Origin: Zhihengliuella alba
Lineage (GTDB): Bacteria > Actinomycetota > Actinomycetes > Actinomycetales > Micrococcaceae
Assembly: GCF_039538765.1 (NCBI RefSeq)
Contig: NZ_BAABCJ010000001.1
Span: forward strand, 1,116,001-1,180,000
Reading direction: 5' to 3'
Length of the DNA stretch: 64,000 nt
Position numbers and translations under genes: made by a program. This document shows, in pieces, positions 59,952-64,000 of this stretch. Positions within the stretch are counted from its first letter, which is position 1; each line of letters opens with the position of its first letter. The notes below the pieces were generated by a model that was not told the DNA's origin, did not search any database, and was given only the letters and a program-made list of their open reading frames with translations.

Positions 59952-60743
59952 ATGAAGATCACCTCGCGTGCCTGGAAGGCCGTCGCCATCGTCGCGACCG
60001 CCGGCCTGGCCCTCACCGCCTGCTCCTCCGGCCAGTCCGACGAGCCCGCCGCCGAGGGCCAGGAGGGGCTGCAGTTCGTAGAGGAAGGGAAGCTCACCGT
60101 CTGCTCGGACATCCCCTACGAGCCGTTCGAATTCACCGACGAGAACGGCGAGATCGTCGGCCTGGACATCGACCTCGCGAACGAGATCGCCAAGGACCTC
60201 GAGCTCGAGACGAAGATCGTCGACTCCTCGTTCGACGCGATCGAGTCCGGCCTGTTCAGCACCCAGTGCGACCTCGCCATGTCCTCGATCTCGATCACCG
60301 AGGAGCGCAAGGGAAACATGGACTTCTCCGACCCGTACCTGGACGATGACCTCATGCTCATCGCCCGCAAGGGCTCGGGCGTGACCGACTTCGAGTCCGC
60401 GAAGGGCAAGAAGGTCGCCGTCCAGCAGGCGACGACCGGCGAGAACTACGGCCAGGAGAACGGCCTGGAGACCGTCGGCTACGAGGACGCCGGGCTGCAG
60501 CTGCAGGCGCTCGAGTCGGGGCAGGTCGACGCGGCCCTCGGCAACCAGTCGGTCATGGGCCACGCCATCAAGGACAAGGACGAGTTCGAGGTCGTGGACA
60601 AGATCGCGACCGGCGAGCAGCTGGGCATCGCCGCGGCCAAGGGCAACACGGAGCTGATCGAGAAGGTCAACGGCACGCTCACGCGCCTGAGCGAGTCCGG
60701 CGAGCTGGACGCCATCACCGAGAAGTGGCTGGACACCAAGTAG
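59952..60743 (+). CDS. Amino-acid ABC transporter, substrate-binding lipoprotein
   Basis: 263 residues from ATG 59952. Signal peptide with lipobox LTAC (Cys at about 24), then SBP family 3: 'LTVCSDIPYEPFEFTDENGEIVGLDIDLANEIAK' and 'DLAMSSISITEERKGNMDFSDPYL'. Binds a polar amino acid outside the membrane. A hairpin and permease and ATPase genes follow. Confidence 0.93.
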   Translation: MKITSRAWKAVAIVATAGLALTACSSGQSDEPAAEGQEGLQFVEEGKLTVCSDIPYEPFEFTDENGEIVGLDIDLANEIAKDLELETKIVDSSFDAIESGLFSTQCDLAMSSISITEERKGNMDFSDPYLDDDLMLIARKGSGVTDFESAKGKKVAVQQATTGENYGQENGLETVGYEDAGLQLQALESGQVDAALGNQSVMGHAIKDKDEFEVVDKIATGEQLGIAAAKGNTELIEKVNGTLTRLSESGELDAITEKWLDTK

Positions 60744-60763
60744 TCGCCCCACCTCGTGATGTC

Positions 60764-60806
60764 GCGGGCCCGGGGTCGCCGCTGCGCCGGCTGACCCGGG
60801 GCCCGC
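60764..60806 (+). terminator. Intercistronic hairpin after the binding-protein gene
   Basis: 14-bp stem with one mismatch (60764-60777 / 60793-60806). Such hairpins commonly give more binding protein than permease by partial termination or mRNA protection. Confidence 0.6.
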
Positions 60807-60831
60807 TCTAACCGGAAGGTAGCTCCATCCC

Positions 60832-61626
60832 ATGGCTATGACCACAACTCAACGGGCCCGAGCAAGCAAGATCGTCCAGATCGTCCTGTTCATCGCGATC
60901 GTCGTCGCCGTGGTGCTGGCGATGGACTGGGCCAGGGTCGCCGAATCCTTCTTCGCGTTCGACAAGATCGCACCGATGTTCCCCGGGCTGATCCTGGTGG
61001 GCCTAAAGAACACCATCTACTACACGGCCATCTCGTTCGCCTTCGGCCTGGTCCTCGGCATGGTCCTGGCCCTGATGAAGATGGCGACTTTCGCCCCCTA
61101 CCGGTGGTTCGCCACCGGCTACATCGAGTTCTTCCGCGGCATCCCCGCACTGCTGGTGCTCCTGGCGCTGGGCTACGGCGTGCCGGCGGCCTTCCCGGGG
61201 ACCTCCTGGCCATACGCGGTCGTCGTGATGGTCTCGCTCGGACTGGTCGCGGCGGCCTACATCGCCGAGACGCTGCGCGCGGGCCTGCAGGCCGTCCCCA
61301 GGGGCCAGGCCGAGGCGGCCCGGTCGCTGGGCATGCCGGCCTGGCGTGCGATGGTCACGATCATCATCCCGCAGGCGTTCCGGATCGTGCTCCCGCCGCT
61401 GACCAACGAGATCATCCTGCTGACCAAGGACACCTCGTTGGCGTTCATCCTGGGCACGGTCGCGTCGCAGTACGAGATGACCAAGTTCGGCCGCGACGGC
61501 ATCACCTCGCTCGGCGCCGGGCTGACGCCCCTCGTCGTCGCCGGCGCGCTGTACCTGGTGATCACCGTCCCGCTGAGCCTGCTCACCCGCCGCCTCGAAG
61601 CCAAGTCCAATCTGGCGAAGCGTTAG
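60832..61626 (+). CDS. Amino-acid ABC transporter, permease
   Basis: 264 residues, about five helices. HisM-type pattern 'LVGLKNTIYYTAISFAFGLVLG', 'YIEFFRGIPALLVLL' and the EAA loop 'EAARSLGMPAWRAMVTIIIPQAFRIVLPPL'. GGAAGG precedes the start. Confidence 0.93.
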   Translation: MAMTTTQRARASKIVQIVLFIAIVVAVVLAMDWARVAESFFAFDKIAPMFPGLILVGLKNTIYYTAISFAFGLVLGMVLALMKMATFAPYRWFATGYIEFFRGIPALLVLLALGYGVPAAFPGTSWPYAVVVMVSLGLVAAAYIAETLRAGLQAVPRGQAEAARSLGMPAWRAMVTIIIPQAFRIVLPPLTNEIILLTKDTSLAFILGTVASQYEMTKFGRDGITSLGAGLTPLVVAGALYLVITVPLSLLTRRLEAKSNLAKR

Positions 61627-61638
61627 GAGAAAACCAAC

Positions 61639-62424
<786 letters not shown>

Positions 62425-62446
62425 CCCGCTGGCCCATCGCGGACGC

Positions 62447-62497
62447 CGACGGCGCCCGTCCCTCGCTCCACGCCGGAGCCGGGGACGGGCGCCGTCG
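62447..62497 (+). terminator. Terminator between convergent ABC operon and menD
   Basis: 16-bp perfect stem (62447-62462 / 62482-62497), 19-base loop, no T-run. Can act in both directions. Confidence 0.7.
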
Positions 62498-62514
62498 CCG
62501 TTGGCGGGCACGTC

Positions 62515-64000
62515 TCAGCCGAGCACGGCGCCCAGCTCTTCGGCGATCAGCCGGTGGCGCCCGGCCACCCGGTCCCGGAGCAGGATCACGTCGATGAGGC
62601 GGCGCGGCCGCTCCGGCGGCGCGGCGAGGGCCGCCCGGAGCTCCTCCAGGGTGGCGACGCGGACGTAGTCGAGCCCGTAGGCCTCGGCGAGCGCGCCGAG
62701 ACGGACCCGGTGCGGCGTGCCGAAGAGGCGCTCCACGGCGTCTCCGTAGGCGCCGCCGGCGGCGACCCGGCCGTGCTCGAGCGTCGAGAAGATCGCCCCG
62801 CCGGAGTCGTTGAGGACCACGACGTCGAGCCGCGGCTCGGGCTCACCGTCGCCGAGGAGCAGCCCGCCGACGTCGTGCAGGAAGGTCACGTCGCCGACCA
62901 GCAGGCAGGTGCGGTCCCCGGCCGGCGCTGCGGCGGCGATCCCGGTGGCCGTGGCGACGGTCCCGTCGATGCCGGCGAGCCCCCGGTTCGCGAAGACGCG
63001 CCGGCCCGCCGTCCCGGCGCCGGTGTCCGGGACCGCCAAGAGGTCGGCGTCGCGGATCGCGTTCGATGATCCGATCACCAGCTGCTCGGGCGCCGACTCC
63101 CAGACGGCGCGGGCGGCGTCGGGCCCAGTGAGGCCGTCGCGGCGCTCGCCCGCGAGCACTCGCTCGACGGCGGCCCCGGCCAGCTCCCCGGCGCTGCGCC
63201 ACGCGTCCAGCCACCACTCGGGCCCCGCGCCCGCGAAGGCGGCGAGCTCGTCGAGGTCGGCGATCACGGCCTCGCGGCGGCGGCCGGGCTCGAACCAGGC
63301 GACGGCCTCGGGGAGGTAGAGGGCGGAGGGGATCCGCGCATCGGCGAGCAGGCGGGCGACCGGACGGCTCAGGGTCGGCCGGCCGAAGACGACGACCCGC
63401 TCGATCCGCTCCCCCGGCGGCGCAGGCGCGTCGGCGTGCCCCGCGAAGTGACCGAGGAGGACCCGGTAGGGCCCGATCGCGTTGGGCCCGAATCTGGCGT
63501 TGGAGCTGGGCTCGGCGAGCAGCGGCAGGTCCAGGGCGCGCGCGAACCGCTCCGCCTCCTCGCCGGCACCGTGGCCGGCGACGACCACGGTGCGCCGCCG
63601 CGCCAGGCCCGAGGTCGTGGGCGCGGGCACGGCCGGGGCGGCGGGCGCGGCCGGGGGGACGGGCGCGGGCGTGGGTCGCTGCGCGGCGTCGCGAGCGCCG
63701 AGCGCGCTTGCCGGGGCCCCGGCGTCGCCCCCTGTTCTGCCGGCCCCGACGGCAGCCGGCTCCCTCCAGGCCCCGGCGAGACTGTCGCCGTCGTCCGGGA
63801 CGAGCGGGTCGCGGAACTCGACGTTGACGTGCACCGGTCCCACGCCGCGGGCGCCCTGCCCGGCGAGCGCCGCCAGGGCATGTCCCAGCGGGCCCCGGGG
63901 GTCCGTCCCGGCGGCGACGCCGGCCTCGGCCCGCACGTGCGTGCCGAAGATCCCCGCTTGGCGGGTGGTCTGGTTCGCCCCAGTCCCGTGCAGCTCGGCG
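62515..64000 (-). CDS. menD: MenD, thiamine-dependent SEPHCHC synthase (N-terminus cut by window edge)
   Basis: The frame is open from the right edge to 62515 (about 495 residues seen). Near the edge it reads ELHGTGANQTTRQAGIFG, the MenD pyrimidine-domain motif, followed by 'GPVHVNVEFRDPLVP'. A Pro/Ala/Thr-rich linker follows, then 'GSSNAIRDADLLAVP', 'FANRGLAGIDGTVATATGIAAA' and the thiamine-diphosphate motif 'CLLVGDVTFLHDVGGLLLG...VVLNDSGGAIFSTLEHG'. Second committed step of menaquinone synthesis. Confidence 0.95.
   Translation of the reverse strand, partial: AELHGTGANQTTRQAGIFGTHVRAEAGVAAGTDPRGPLGHALAALAGQGARGVGPVHVNVEFRDPLVPDDGDSLAGAWREPAAVGAGRTGGDAGAPASALGARDAAQRPTPAPVPPAAPAAPAVPAPTTSGLARRRTVVVAGHGAGEEAERFARALDLPLLAEPSSNARFGPNAIGPYRVLLGHFAGHADAPAPPGERIERVVVFGRPTLSRPVARLLADARIPSALYLPEAVAWFEPGRRREAVIADLDELAAFAGAGPEWWLDAWRSAGELAGAAVERVLAGERRDGLTGPDAARAVWESAPEQLVIGSSNAIRDADLLAVPDTGAGTAGRRVFANRGLAGIDGTVATATGIAAAAPAGDRTCLLVGDVTFLHDVGGLLLGDGEPEPRLDVVVLNDSGGAIFSTLEHGRVAAGGAYGDAVERLFGTPHRVRLGALAEAYGLDYVRVATLEELRAALAAPPERPRRLIDVILLRDRVAGRHRLIAEELGAVLG

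Overview
The window is GC-rich DNA from an actinobacterium. Menaquinone genes (menD, menF, menG and a long-chain prenyl synthase), an actinobacterial-style type VII secretion cluster, a MetPS importer and FprA-type ferredoxin reductase all point to Actinomycetota, probably Micrococcales; the sequence alone does not fix the genus. It holds three regions.

1) Positions 1 to about 31,924: the larger part of an integrated siphovirus (temperate phage with a long tail). From left to right: integrase (cut by the left edge) and repressor on the minus strand, a divergent excisionase-like gene, small early genes with two copies of a structured leader, a replication module (replication protein, DnaB-N/RecA-like helicase loader or helicase), small zinc-knuckle proteins, a counter-oriented membrane protein, one degenerate-looking tRNA(CAU) and a tRNA-Trp, an HNH nuclease, a cluster of DnaA-box-like sites, terminase, portal, MuF-like protein, scaffold, HK97-type capsid, head-tail joining genes, major tail protein, tail assembly chaperone with a -1 frameshift site, tape measure, minor tail proteins, and a lysis cassette (two small membrane proteins, amidase, r1t-like holin). 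The right end carries a metallophosphoesterase, a hairpin-rich gap and a small cargo block (DUF6941-like, DUF4258/DUF2283 pair, one unknown). It ends at the 3' part of a tRNA(CAU) gene, the likely attR.

2) About 31,925 to 37,200: an island of mixed origin. It has an ImmA/IrrE metallopeptidase with an overlapping membrane protein, the frameshifted C-terminal relic of a second tyrosine integrase, a HIRAN-domain protein, and a tandem duplication of a two-gene DNA-binding module. The tRNA remnant at one end and the dead integrase at the other suggest an older element decayed at the same tRNA.

3) About 37,200 to 64,000: core-like chromosome. It has htpX, an EntS-like MFS exporter, a DUF368 (PopT-like) membrane protein, fprA, two WXG100-like proteins divergent from a compact EccD / MinD-like / EccC operon, rarD, an MFS transporter, metS-metP, a SUKH-like protein, a HIT protein, prenyl synthase, menG, menF, a polar amino-acid ABC importer, and menD (cut by the right edge). 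Several genes here lack a Shine-Dalgarno sequence and instead have a TAnnnT hexamer 6-9 nt before the start codon, as expected of leaderless mRNAs.
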